Shown here piece by piece: positions 1 through 7,289 of a stretch of 22,661 nucleotides of DNA. The DNA is from Candidatus Omnitrophota bacterium. Its GTDB lineage: Bacteria > Omnitrophota > Gorgyraeia > Zapsychrales > JANLHA01. The notes under the pieces were generated by a model. The model saw nothing but the letters and a program-made list of their open reading frames with translations. It had not been told where the DNA came from and ran no database searches. The stretch is from contig JAHFFS010000003.1 of the NCBI GenBank assembly GCA_023247815.1, forward strand, positions 1 through 22,661, in the 5' to 3' direction. Every line of letters starts with the position of its first letter. Within the stretch, counting starts at the first letter, position 1. The position numbers and the translations under genes are program-made.

Positions 1-3000
1 CAAAATAACCCCGGCGCTATAGACGTCAAATTTTTTATTTAACGTGTATGCTCCTGCCAAAGATTCCGGTGGCATAAACAGTGGTGAGCCGAAGATTACA
101 TGTTCAGGAAAAATGAGGGGTTCCCCTTCTTCGTCCCGCAATCTAGGATCAACAATACCCGAAAATCCAAAATCCAATAAAATGACCTTCAAATCACTTT
201 CATTGAAAAGAATATTCTCTGGCTTCACATCTCGATGGACGTATCCAATCTTATGAATTTCATGCAAAACCCCCAATAGAGCAAAAATAATTTCTAAATC
301 TGTTTTCAAGTCAACAGGACGATTTTTATGCAATGGCTTTCCCTTTTCAAATAACAAATACAATTCCTCCTGAATAAAAGCCAGACGCTTCGGAGTTTGT
401 TGGTCCAATATGCGGTTCTGCTGTCTCTGCAGCCGCTCCAATTTAATATTTTCATTTGCAATAACGGGATATTCTTGATCAGTACTTAAAGTTTTTTTAA
501 TAACATAACCCCCTTTTACTTTGGCTTTTGCAAGATGCGACATTTTTCCTTGATGTTTCAAACGTTTCCACTTCAATTTATCCCATTGAATGCCGCTCCA
601 ATCAGGCATGGGCGGTCGCGACCAATCACCACTGCCTTTTGGAATATACTCTTTGATAAACTGCCCCGCCACCCGTCCTAACGGAGTCATTTCTGGCGCT
701 ACAAATTCAGGAATGCTATCACTATCTATAAAAATTAATTTATCCTGGTCAAAAATATTTCTGGTCAGCTCGATGATGTCTTTGTGATTTGAAATCGTTT
801 TTGCTAAGGCCTCATACAGCACGTATTCCAAATCCAAATCCGGAACAGCTAAAATTTCTCCCCACCTCTGCAAGTATTTCATAAAATCAACCGCCAGTGT
901 TTCCGAACTCCCTAAGAGATACCTTTCTTTAGCAAAAATGTATTTCTTAGCCTCAAAACATTTGAATCCACCACCGATATTGCGAAGATCAGCTTCTATC
1001 TTTGGGAAAAATCCCGATTCCTTTAACCCCTGGGATGCCGGACTGTTGAGCCAGGTATTCATACGTTTTTGTAAATCTTTCAGGAAAATCTCATTTTCTT
1101 GCTGGACATCAAAGGAATTGATTTTTATGCTCTTCTGCCACTGTGCAAACTTATTTGCTGTCAGTTCTTTGCCCGCAAATGGATCACCGGACGTTAACAT
1201 CAATTGATCTGTTGTACCAGTTACAGCGGCAGTGGGATCAACTCTTGACTCTTGAACAAATTCTCCGTCGAAGGCCTCGGGGAAACGTTGCAAATACGCG
1301 ATCTCAATGTCCCATCTCTTGGCAAAGGCAAATAGGTCAGCGGCCATGGCTTTGATCGACTCATAACGGTCCTCTGGCTTTCTTGCCATGGCCTTGATGA
1401 CCACAGCTCTGATCTCTTTTGGAATCCAACCGAAAAAATCTTCGTCAGTAAAAACTTTAGTTCGTTTAGTATTTACCAGCCTACGAAAATCATTATTAGA
1501 AAATGGTAATGCCCCATCATGCATCATTTGATACAAAACAACCCCAGCGCTATACACGTCAAATTGCTTATTGAGTTTATACGGAAGAAGGTTACCGTCG
1601 ATAGCTTCTGGTGGCATGTAAAGAAGACTTCCAACGATGTTATTTAGACCTGGGACATACGGTTCCTCTTCTTGCCCTCGCAGACTGTCATCAACAATTC
1701 CCGATATCCCAAAATCTAAGAGCACAACCCTTAAACTCTCTTCATCAAAAATAATATTGTCCGGCTTCACATCACGATGACCGTATCCGACTTTATGGAT
1801 TTCATGCAAAACCCCTAAAAGAGCAAAAATCATCTCTAAGTTTGTTTTTAAATCAACCGGCATATTTTTCAATACAAGTGGAATGCCTTTCTCAGCTAAT
1901 GAATATAGCCCATCATTATCGGAAACGAGCACCAAAGGGGTTTGTTGATCCAATATCCGACTCTTCTGCCCATGTAATCGCCTTAATTTAACTGCTTCAT
2001 TTGCGATCTGAGAATAATACTTATCATTGCTGGCAATCTTCCTGATAACATCGATTCCTTTGACCGTGACTTTGTAAATCTTTGACATCGCAGCACTCCC
2101 AATGTTAGTAGCGGGCTTCCAATCCAACTCATCCCAGTGAATATCACTCAAATCGGGTAAACTCGGTTGTTCCCAATCGGTATCCGTCTTTGAAATATTT
2201 TCCGTGATAAATTGCCGTGCCACCCGTCCCAACGGGGTTCTTCCCGATGGAACTTCTTGAAAGTCAGAAGGAATACTATCTTTTGCAAAAATATATTTGT
2301 CCCGGTCAAATATCTTTCTAGTCAGCGCAATGATATCATTGTGGCCTAAAAGGGTTCTTTCTAAGGTTTCATGAATCACGTATTCCAAATCCAAATTGGG
2401 AACGTCCAAAATCTGTCCCCATTTCTGAAGATATATGATGAAATCAACCGCCAGCGCCTGGGAATCACCTAAAAGATACTTTTCCTTAGTAAAAATAAAT
2501 TCTTTGGCTTCAAACAGCGAGAACGTTCGCGCGATATCCGCAAGGGCGGCTCGAATCTTCGCCAAATCCTCAGCAACTTTACTCTGAACATCATCAGAAT
2601 CTAGTGGTTGTGTTAATCGCCGCATCCATTCCTTTCTCAGTTTTAATCGCAAATCCTCATCAGAAAGCAACCGTTCACTCATTGTGTCTATCCGTCCTTG
2701 CAGATTGGCAAATAATTCCGAATCTTCCTGATGAAGATGCTGATCATTTAATAATATTTTTTCCAGCCATGCGTTCAACTCATCGTCCGTAACATCATCC
2801 CCTTTGATCTGCCCTCCGTCTTGGGACTGTCTTTCATTCCTTGGATTAACTTCCAGCCGCCTCTGTGCCGCAACACCCCCATCGATTTTAACCAAGCGAC
2901 CGGATGCTGAATTCCGCTGTTGAAATGCTACAACCACCGGATCGTTTTGATCCGTAATCCTCTCTGCTTTCTCCATCAAATCGCCAACTGTGACCCCGCC

Positions 3001-4038
3001 GGAAAAATAATGCCGCGCCAGCGACGTGCCCTGACGCTGATCGTATTCTTCTTTGACATAATCATAAATGCCTTTTTGATAGGCCTCGGTGTATTGCCGA
3101 TAAATTTCATCACGGCTACTAGGGTCAGCCACATCAATTCCACTCAACTTCATCTGATCAGCGTAGTTTTTACCAAAAACACTTTCCTTTAAAGCTCGTT
3201 TGTACCAAGCGGCCAAAATCAGCGCGTCATAAATTTGCCTTAAGTTGGCAAAATTTTTCCCCTCATTGACCTCACGCTCAATTTCCGGCAGGACAACGGC
3301 TTTAAATATCTTTGTCGAAATCTGATTGAGTTCCCGCACCGTCCCTTTATCTTGACCTTTCACCGGCTCTTTCAAATTTTCTCGCAAGGCCAGATAATCT
3401 TCATCCATCATCAGCTTCAAACGGCTTTTGATGACAAAGGCACTTTCGTTCTCTCGATTCTCATAAACAACCACTTTATCCGGAACGATCCAAATTTTAT
3501 GAAACGTATTGATGGGAACATCGGAAATGCCGAATTCATCATAGATTTTCTGATAGACCCCCTGCCAAAACTGTTTGCCCAATTCCTCTTCAGGATAAAT
3601 TGAAGAAGCGGTCAATTGCTTTAAAGTGTAATCCTGCGCTAAAAGGTCCCGCCCCAGCTCGGTCTGGGCTAAACGGTCATCAATCATGCGGTCACGTTCA
3701 TAGGGAGAAAGGTTAACCCACAGATCTTCCTGCGGAATGGCCAGCCCTGCTAAAAAATAACGGATCATCTTGAGTGATTCCGCTTTCAAGGCAGCATCAT
3801 TCAATTCGACATCCCCTTTATCCAAAATAAAATCAAAACTCAGTGGTTTATTCGTAAAGACTTTAATACCAACGAGATGGGGAGGAGTAAAAGCAGCGCT
3901 CGGACGAATCATTTGCCCGGCAGGAGGCAAATCGATCATGGTTTGAGCATAGACTTTCTGCTGCGGATTGATACCGGTGAAAAGCGATATAAAAGCAATA
4001 AAAATCGCTATCCATTTGCGAAATAAAAAGTTACGCAT
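1..4038 (-). CDS. Very long exported protein with tandem Ser/Thr protein kinase modules (3' end beyond window)
   Basis: An open frame of 1346 codons starts at ATG 4038 and has no stop before the window edge, so the C-terminus is missing. Residues 1-31 look like a Sec signal peptide: basic start, hydrophobic stretch at about 9-22, likely cleavage after VYA at 29-31. Residues about 38-385 form a region I cannot assign to a named domain; from memory it resembles a module common in Omnitrophota proteins. A linker (385-505) leads into two copies of a roughly 515-residue unit. Kinase 1 (about 636-915) has a glycine loop, K667, the H754-R-D catalytic loop with N761, and D775-F-G. Kinase 2 (about 1150 to the edge) has K1182, H1268-R-D and D1289-F-G, but its glycine loop is degenerate. 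No membrane span separates signal and kinases, so they would be exported, which is odd for ATP-dependent enzymes. AGGA 4-7 nt upstream is a modest ribosome-binding site. Kinase assignment is firm; role and substrates are unknown. Confidence 0.88.
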   Translation of the reverse strand, partial: MRNFLFRKWIAIFIAFISLFTGINPQQKVYAQTMIDLPPAGQMIRPSAAFTPPHLVGIKVFTNKPLSFDFILDKGDVELNDAALKAESLKMIRYFLAGLAIPQEDLWVNLSPYERDRMIDDRLAQTELGRDLLAQDYTLKQLTASSIYPEEELGKQFWQGVYQKIYDEFGISDVPINTFHKIWIVPDKVVVYENRENESAFVIKSRLKLMMDEDYLALRENLKEPVKGQDKGTVRELNQISTKIFKAVVLPEIEREVNEGKNFANLRQIYDALILAAWYKRALKESVFGKNYADQMKLSGIDVADPSSRDEIYRQYTEAYQKGIYDYVKEEYDQRQGTSLARHYFSGGVTVGDLMEKAERITDQNDPVVVAFQQRNSASGRLVKIDGGVAAQRRLEVNPRNERQSQDGGQIKGDDVTDDELNAWLEKILLNDQHLHQEDSELFANLQGRIDTMSERLLSDEDLRLKLRKEWMRRLTQPLDSDDVQSKVAEDLAKIRAALADIARTFSLFEAKEFIFTKEKYLLGDSQALAVDFIIYLQKWGQILDVPNLDLEYVIHETLERTLLGHNDIIALTRKIFDRDKYIFAKDSIPSDFQEVPSGRTPLGRVARQFITENISKTDTDWEQPSLPDLSDIHWDELDWKPATNIGSAAMSKIYKVTVKGIDVIRKIASNDKYYSQIANEAVKLRRLHGQKSRILDQQTPLVLVSDNDGLYSLAEKGIPLVLKNMPVDLKTNLEMIFALLGVLHEIHKVGYGHRDVKPDNIIFDEESLRVVLLDFGISGIVDDSLRGQEEEPYVPGLNNIVGSLLYMPPEAIDGNLLPYKLNKQFDVYSAGVVLYQMMHDGALPFSNNDFRRLVNTKRTKVFTDEDFFGWIPKEIRAVVIKAMARKPEDRYESIKAMAADLFAFAKRWDIEIAYLQRFPEAFDGEFVQESRVDPTAAVTGTTDQLMLTSGDPFAGKELTANKFAQWQKSIKINSFDVQQENEIFLKDLQKRMNTWLNSPASQGLKESGFFPKIEADLRNIGGGFKCFEAKKYIFAKERYLLGSSETLAVDFMKYLQRWGEILAVPDLDLEYVLYEALAKTISNHKDIIELTRNIFDQDKLIFIDSDSIPEFVAPEMTPLGRVAGQFIKEYIPKGSGDWSRPPMPDWSGIQWDKLKWKRLKHQGKMSHLAKAKVKGGYVIKKTLSTDQEYPVIANENIKLERLQRQQNRILDQQTPKRLAFIQEELYLLFEKGKPLHKNRPVDLKTDLEIIFALLGVLHEIHKIGYVHRDVKPENILFNESDLKVILLDFGFSGIVDPRLRDEEGEPLIFPEHVIFGSPLFMPPESLAGAYTLNKKFDVYSAGVIL

Positions 4039-4091
4039 ATGTCCTGTGTGAATAAAAGACTGGTTAGAATAGGTTGCTCAGAATTCTTATA

Positions 4092-4121
4092 AGTATAATA
4101 CATAGCGTCGGGAGAAAGCAA
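4092..4121 (-). promoter_or_regulatory. Candidate sigma-70-type promoter for the kinase gene
   Basis: On the minus strand TTGCTT (4116-4121) lies 18 nt upstream of TATACT (4092-4097), a 5/6 match to the -10 consensus and a weaker -35. It would give a leader of about 45 nt before the ATG at 4038. It lies downstream of the toxin-gene terminator, so the kinase gene appears to be an independent transcription unit. Confidence 0.5.
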
Positions 4122-4134
4122 ACTGGATAAGAGT

Positions 4135-4202
4135 GACAGGTTGCAAGTCTCAAGTTACAAAAATCATTTGAGATCTGCGACTAGCGACTTGAGACTTGAG
4201 TC
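4135..4202. repeat. Heptad hairpin array A
   Basis: Units of 7 nt read CAGGTTG, CAAGTCT, CAAGTTA on the left and CTTGAGA, CTTGAGT on the right. The arms CAAGTCTCAAGT (4144-4155) and ACTTGAGACTTG (4187-4198) are perfect 12-bp inverted copies. The two halves are out of heptad phase by 2 nt and the centre is degenerate, so this looks like an older copy. It lies between the toxin-gene terminator and the kinase promoter. Confidence 0.85.
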
Positions 4203-4204
4203 GG

Positions 4205-4226
4205 GATTGTCCCCTAAGGGCCAATC
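4205..4226. repeat. Small inverted repeat next to array A
   Basis: GATTG-T-CCC and GGG-C-CAATC flank a CTAA loop, giving an 8-pair stem with one mismatch. It includes a TGTCCCCTAAGGG core resembling part of the element at 16944-16971, and it directly adjoins array A. It may be a decayed copy of the same small element. Confidence 0.45.
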
Positions 4227-4229
4227 AAT

Positions 4230-4267
4230 AAAAAACCCGTCTCATATTTTGGTCATCATGAAACGGG
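4230..4267 (-). terminator. Intrinsic terminator after the toxin gene
   Basis: On the minus strand a 10-bp stem (arms 4258-4267 and 4236-4245, one G-U pair, 12-nt loop) is followed directly by six T (4235-4230). It begins 20 nt past the toxin stop codon. This is a classic rho-independent terminator ending the toxin-antitoxin transcript and insulating the kinase gene. Confidence 0.88.
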
Positions 4268-4287
4268 CCAATATTCAAAATCAGTGA

Positions 4288-4572
4288 TTAAAATTCGTCT
4301 CGTCTATCTTTCCTATATATTTCCCTTCGATGGCCAATTTTAAGAACAAAGATTTCGTTTGATTCGATTCGATAAATGACACGATAATCTCCGACTCGCA
4401 TCTTACGATATCCTCTAAGACTTCGTTTTAAAGGCTCGCCAAATTTGAGTGGGTCTCTCAGCAGTTTCTGTTCGATGGCTTTATGTATTCTTGCTTTAAT
4501 ATCGCGGGGGAAAGGGGCGATGTCCTTTTGAATCTCCGGATGATAAAGGATCGTATACTTTATTTCATCCAT
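4288..4572 (-). CDS. RelE/ParE-superfamily toxin
   Basis: A 94-residue protein of the RelE/ParE fold, a size typical for the family. The C-terminal half carries the familiar pattern: L52-R-G-Y, then R59-V-G-D-Y-R64-V-I-Y, then a strand ending in H81-R82 and Y86. RelE members cleave mRNA in the ribosomal A site; ParE members poison gyrase. The basic and aromatic tail fits a RelE-type ribonuclease better, but sequence alone does not settle it. The start overlaps the antitoxin end by 13 nt in another frame, which implies translational coupling. A strong terminator follows. The protein is intact, with no sign of decay. Confidence 0.85.
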   Translation of the reverse strand: MDEIKYTILYHPEIQKDIAPFPRDIKARIHKAIEQKLLRDPLKFGEPLKRSLRGYRKMRVGDYRVIYRIESNEIFVLKIGHRREIYRKDRRDEF

Positions 4573-4790
4573 ATCTCTTTATGGGATACCGCGTTCTTTT
4601 TAGATAAGGTCTTTTCTCTTTCTTGTGCCACTTCCTGCCAGTACATATCTTCACGAATTTCCAAGGCATCTTTGATCAAATCCCGAGAAAAAAGAGACAG
4701 CGACACGCCTGCTTTTTTTGCTAATTGACAAAGTGTAGAATACAAACTCGGCTCAAGAACGACGTTAACGCGCGGATTATGTGTGGGCAT
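4560..4790 (-). CDS. Ribbon-helix-helix antitoxin
   Basis: A 76-residue protein with a basic N-terminal strand (RVNVVLEP, residues 7-14) and two helices (about 15-27 and 32-43), the arrangement of ribbon-helix-helix DNA-binding antitoxins. The charged C-terminal stretch (45-76) is the probable toxin-binding tail. I chose ATG 4790 over the upstream in-frame ATG at 4847 because GGAGGTGA (4803-4796) is an excellent ribosome-binding site just before it and the promoter lies downstream of 4847. It is first in a two-gene operon with the toxin. Such antitoxins usually repress their own promoter, and the promoter here is only a few bases upstream. The exact subfamily is not determined. Confidence 0.82.
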   Translation of the reverse strand: MPTHNPRVNVVLEPSLYSTLCQLAKKAGVSLSLFSRDLIKDALEIREDMYWQEVAQEREKTLSKKNAVSHKEIWMK

Positions 4791-4795
4791 TTGAA

Positions 4796-4838
4796 TCACC
4801 TCCAAATAAAGTGTATCATAAGTGATGAACCTGGTCAA
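4796..4838 (-). promoter_or_regulatory. Toxin-antitoxin promoter and strong ribosome-binding site
   Basis: TTGACC (4833-4838) and TACACT (4810-4815) on the minus strand are 17 nt apart, close to sigma-70 consensus. A transcript starting about 7 nt further on would begin almost at the GGAGGTGA ribosome-binding site (4796-4803), giving a very short leader. Any antitoxin operator should overlap this region. Confidence 0.6.
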
Positions 4839-4851
4839 GCCCACCAACAGT

Positions 4852-4893
4852 CAACCCCCGGGGTTCACAGACTGGGTCAAACCCCGGGGGTTG
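4852..4893. repeat. 14-bp perfect GC-rich inverted repeat
   Basis: CAACCCCCGGGGTT (4852-4865) and its exact reverse complement (4880-4893) flank a 14-nt loop. It lies between the stop of the isocitrate dehydrogenase gene (4923) and the antitoxin promoter. There is no T-tract on either side, so it is not a standard terminator, although so stable a hairpin could still end or protect the long ribosomal transcript. Each arm contains the palindrome CCCCGGGG. Confidence 0.8.
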
Positions 4894-4922
4894 CTTATCA
4901 AAACCGAAACACCAAACCATCT

Positions 4923-6002
4923 TTAAATCTTCCGACAGATCGCCTCCGCCATCTGCTGTGTTCCCACGGCGGTTGGATCGTCGCGGTTGGCTTTCAAATC
5001 ATAGGTCACATTTTTACCTTCCTTCAAAATCGCCTTGACCGCATTTTCCAGACGATCAGCGGCCTTGATTTCTTTCAAATGCCGCAGCATCAAAACTCCC
5101 GAAAGGATCGTGGCCGTTGGATTCACTTTATTCTTACCAGCATATTTTGGAGCTGATCCATGCACCGGTTCAAATAAAGCGATCTCATCCCCAATATTGG
5201 CGCCCGGGGCAATGCCTAATCCCCCCACCAGACCGGCGCAAAGATCAGAAACAATGTCACCATAAAGATTGGGAAGTACTAGCACATCATACAATTCCGG
5301 TTTCTGAACAAGCTGCATGCACATGTTGTCAACGATCACGTCCTGAAAAGCAATCTTTCCCTCATACTCTTTTGCCACTTCACGGCCCACTCTCAAAAAA
5401 AGCCCGTCGGTGAATTTCATGATGTTGGCTTTATGCACCGCCGCGATACTCTTGCGATTATTTTTGACCGCGTAGTCAAAAGCGTATTTGAAGATGCGCC
5501 GGCTCGCCGTCACTGAAATGGGTTTGATTGAAATCGCCGCGTCATCCCGAATCTGCTTAGGCTGCATCTGATTGATTTCTTTAATCAACTTAATGGCTTC
5601 TTTCGACCCCTTATCAAACTCAATCCCAGCGTAAAGGTCTTCGGTATTTTCCCTGAAGATCACCAAATCCAAATTGGGTTTCGGTGATTTCGTCCCTTCA
5701 TAGTATTTGCACGGACGCACACAAGCAAAGAGATCAAGTTCCTGACGGAGCTGCACGTTGACCGAACGAAATCCCGTGCCGATCGGTGTGACAATCGGAC
5801 CTTTGATCGCGACCTTATTTTTACGGATAGAATCCAATACGGATTTCGGAAGTGGTGTATTGTATTTCTTGATCGCGTGTTCACCGACCTCCACCTCTTC
5901 CCACGCGATCTTAACACCGGTCGCGTCAACGCATTTTTTCATCGCCTGAGCAACCTCGGGGCCGATCCCGTCTCCTGGTAAAAGCGTGACTTTATAGGAC
6001 AT
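4923..6002 (-). CDS. icd: Isocitrate dehydrogenase (isocitrate/isopropylmalate dehydrogenase family)
   Basis: A 359-residue beta-decarboxylating dehydrogenase producing 2-oxoglutarate from isocitrate. The substrate loop S80-V-N82-V-x-L-R86 and R96-P, R117, Y124 and K191 match isocitrate enzymes rather than isopropylmalate enzymes, which lack the SxN pattern. Metal-binding aspartates are at 225, 249 and 253. The cofactor loop H281-G-S-A-P-K286-Y287 and Y334 keep residues that in E. coli Icd contact the NADP 2'-phosphate; the matching C-terminal arginine is absent. NADP use is therefore plausible but unproven. GAGGAG stands 11 nt before the ATG. Heptad array B separates it from the aminotransferase gene upstream. 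LeuB or homoisocitrate dehydrogenase is a less likely alternative. Confidence 0.8.
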   Translation of the reverse strand: MSYKVTLLPGDGIGPEVAQAMKKCVDATGVKIAWEEVEVGEHAIKKYNTPLPKSVLDSIRKNKVAIKGPIVTPIGTGFRSVNVQLRQELDLFACVRPCKYYEGTKSPKPNLDLVIFRENTEDLYAGIEFDKGSKEAIKLIKEINQMQPKQIRDDAAISIKPISVTASRRIFKYAFDYAVKNNRKSIAAVHKANIMKFTDGLFLRVGREVAKEYEGKIAFQDVIVDNMCMQLVQKPELYDVLVLPNLYGDIVSDLCAGLVGGLGIAPGANIGDEIALFEPVHGSAPKYAGKNKVNPTATILSGVLMLRHLKEIKAADRLENAVKAILKEGKNVTYDLKANRDDPTAVGTQQMAEAICRKI

Positions 6003-6032
6003 GATGTTTTGTGCTCCTCTCTAGCTTGGCTT

Positions 6033-6104
6033 TATGTCTCAAGTTCCAAGTAGCAAGTCTCAAGTTCAAATGACTTGAAACCTGCGACATGCGACTTGAG
6101 ACAT
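6033..6104. repeat. Heptad hairpin array B
   Basis: Five left units (TATGTCT, CAAGTTC, CAAGTAG, CAAGTCT, CAAGTTC; 6033-6067), a 6-nt junction, then four right units (CTTGAAA, CCTGCGA, CATGCGA, CTTGAGA; 6074-6101). The outer arms ATGTCTCAAGT (6034-6044) and ACTTGAGACAT (6094-6104) are perfect 11-bp inverted copies. A CTTGTTA-like remnant continues into the aminotransferase stop codon. The array fills most of the 113-nt gap between the two metabolic genes. Confidence 0.88.
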
Positions 6105-6115
6105 CAAAGGACTTG

Positions 6116-7288
6116 TTACTTATTGATCCAATCCGCGATCCGTTTGATGCCTTCTTTGATGCGCTCCGACGATGTTGAAAAACTCAAACGGACAAAACCC
6201 GGGGCCCCAAAACCATCACCTGGAATGATCGCCACTTTGGCTTCATCCAAAATGCGTTTTGCCAGCTCCATGGAATTACCTAATGTGCCGACGTCACAAA
6301 AGAGATAGAAAGCTCCTTGCGGCCGAACATAACTGAACCGCGGAATTTCGTCGACGAGCTTCATCATCAAATCGCGTCTTTCTTTGAATTGCTGACACAT
6401 CCCTCGTACAATTTTTTCATCACCAAGCAAGGCCTGCAAGGCCGCCTTTTGGCTGATTGAGGTTGGATTAGAAGTTGAATGGTCCTGAAAATTTTTAATA
6501 TGGTCCATCACTTCTTTGGGCCCGGCCGCGTAACCGATCCGCCAGCCGGTCATCGAATAAGCCTTGGAGACCCCGTTGACCGTGATGGTTAAATCATAAA
6601 TATCTTTGCCAAGGGCGGCGATCGACGTGTATTCATCCAAATCATAAAGGAGTTTTTCATAAATCTCGTCGCTGATCACAAAAATTTGGTGTTGGACACA
6701 GACCTTAGCAATGGCCTCCAATTCCGCGCGATGATAGACACTGCCGGTAGGGTTAGAAGGAGAATTCAAAATGAGCATGCGGGTATTCGGAGTGATATGG
6801 TCTTGCAGCTGCTCTGCCGTCAACTTAAAATCCGTATCCGCGCTGGTCTCGATGAATTTCGGTGTACCACCCGCCAGCTTGACCTGTTCCGGATAACTGA
6901 CCCAATAAGGAGCAGGGATCAACACCTCATCTCCCTCGTCGACCAAGACCTGTATGGCGCAATAAAGAGAATGTTTGGCCCCGCAGGAAACCGCGATCTG
7001 TTCGGGAGTGTAATTCAGTTGATTGTCTTTTTTGAATTTTGCCGAGATGGCCTTACGGAGCTCTAAAATTCCAGTACTAGGAGTGTATTTGGTGAATCCA
7101 TCATTGATGGCTTTAACTGCGGCATCTTTGATTTCTTGCGGTGTGTCAAAATCAGGTTCTCCACCCGCAAAATTAACAACGTCGGCCCCTTGCGATTGCA
7201 ATTCTTTTGCGCGGGCGGTAATCGCTAAGGTTGAAGAGGCAACAAGCTTTTGAATCCTTTTATTGATCCTCAATTCCCTGGTCTGCAT
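6116..7288 (-). CDS. aspC: Aspartate aminotransferase, class I/II PLP-dependent (Ib-like)
   Basis: A 390-residue fold-type I aminotransferase of normal length. K242 in SKAYSMTGWR is the PLP Schiff-base lysine, with R250 following. N179 in SPSNPTG and D207/Y210 in SDEIY hold the cofactor ring, and the FVRLSFS stretch near the C-terminus holds the carboxylate-binding arginine. The family transfers the amino group of aspartate to 2-oxoglutarate; some members also accept prephenate or aromatic acids. I chose ATG 7288 over 7369: it follows the rplQ stop by 1 nt, has AGGGGAAGG upstream, and the longer frame would overlap rplQ by 80 nt. It is co-directional with the ribosomal operon, and its product pair links to the 2-oxoglutarate made by the next gene. 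Confidence 0.88.
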   Translation of the reverse strand: MQTRELRINKRIQKLVASSTLAITARAKELQSQGADVVNFAGGEPDFDTPQEIKDAAVKAINDGFTKYTPSTGILELRKAISAKFKKDNQLNYTPEQIAVSCGAKHSLYCAIQVLVDEGDEVLIPAPYWVSYPEQVKLAGGTPKFIETSADTDFKLTAEQLQDHITPNTRMLILNSPSNPTGSVYHRAELEAIAKVCVQHQIFVISDEIYEKLLYDLDEYTSIAALGKDIYDLTITVNGVSKAYSMTGWRIGYAAGPKEVMDHIKNFQDHSTSNPTSISQKAALQALLGDEKIVRGMCQQFKERRDLMMKLVDEIPRFSYVRPQGAFYLFCDVGTLGNSMELAKRILDEAKVAIIPGDGFGAPGFVRLSFSTSSERIKEGIKRIADWINK

Positions 7289-7289
7289 C

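Noticed and set aside
44..3603. Several plus-strand open frames of 62-90 codons
   Set aside because: They lie opposite the continuous minus-strand kinase frame, which has clear kinase motifs throughout; the plus-strand peptides show no domain features.
4039..4287. tRNA or small RNA gene in the longest intergenic gap
   Set aside because: No cloverleaf or tRNA signature was seen; the gap is explained by a promoter, array A, a small hairpin and a terminator.
4790..4847. Longer antitoxin start at ATG 4847
   Set aside because: The region upstream of 4790 contains the promoter and an excellent ribosome-binding site pointing to ATG 4790.
4852..4893. Intrinsic terminator for the ribosomal operon
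   Set aside because: The stem is strong but there is no T-tract on either strand, so it is listed only as an inverted repeat.
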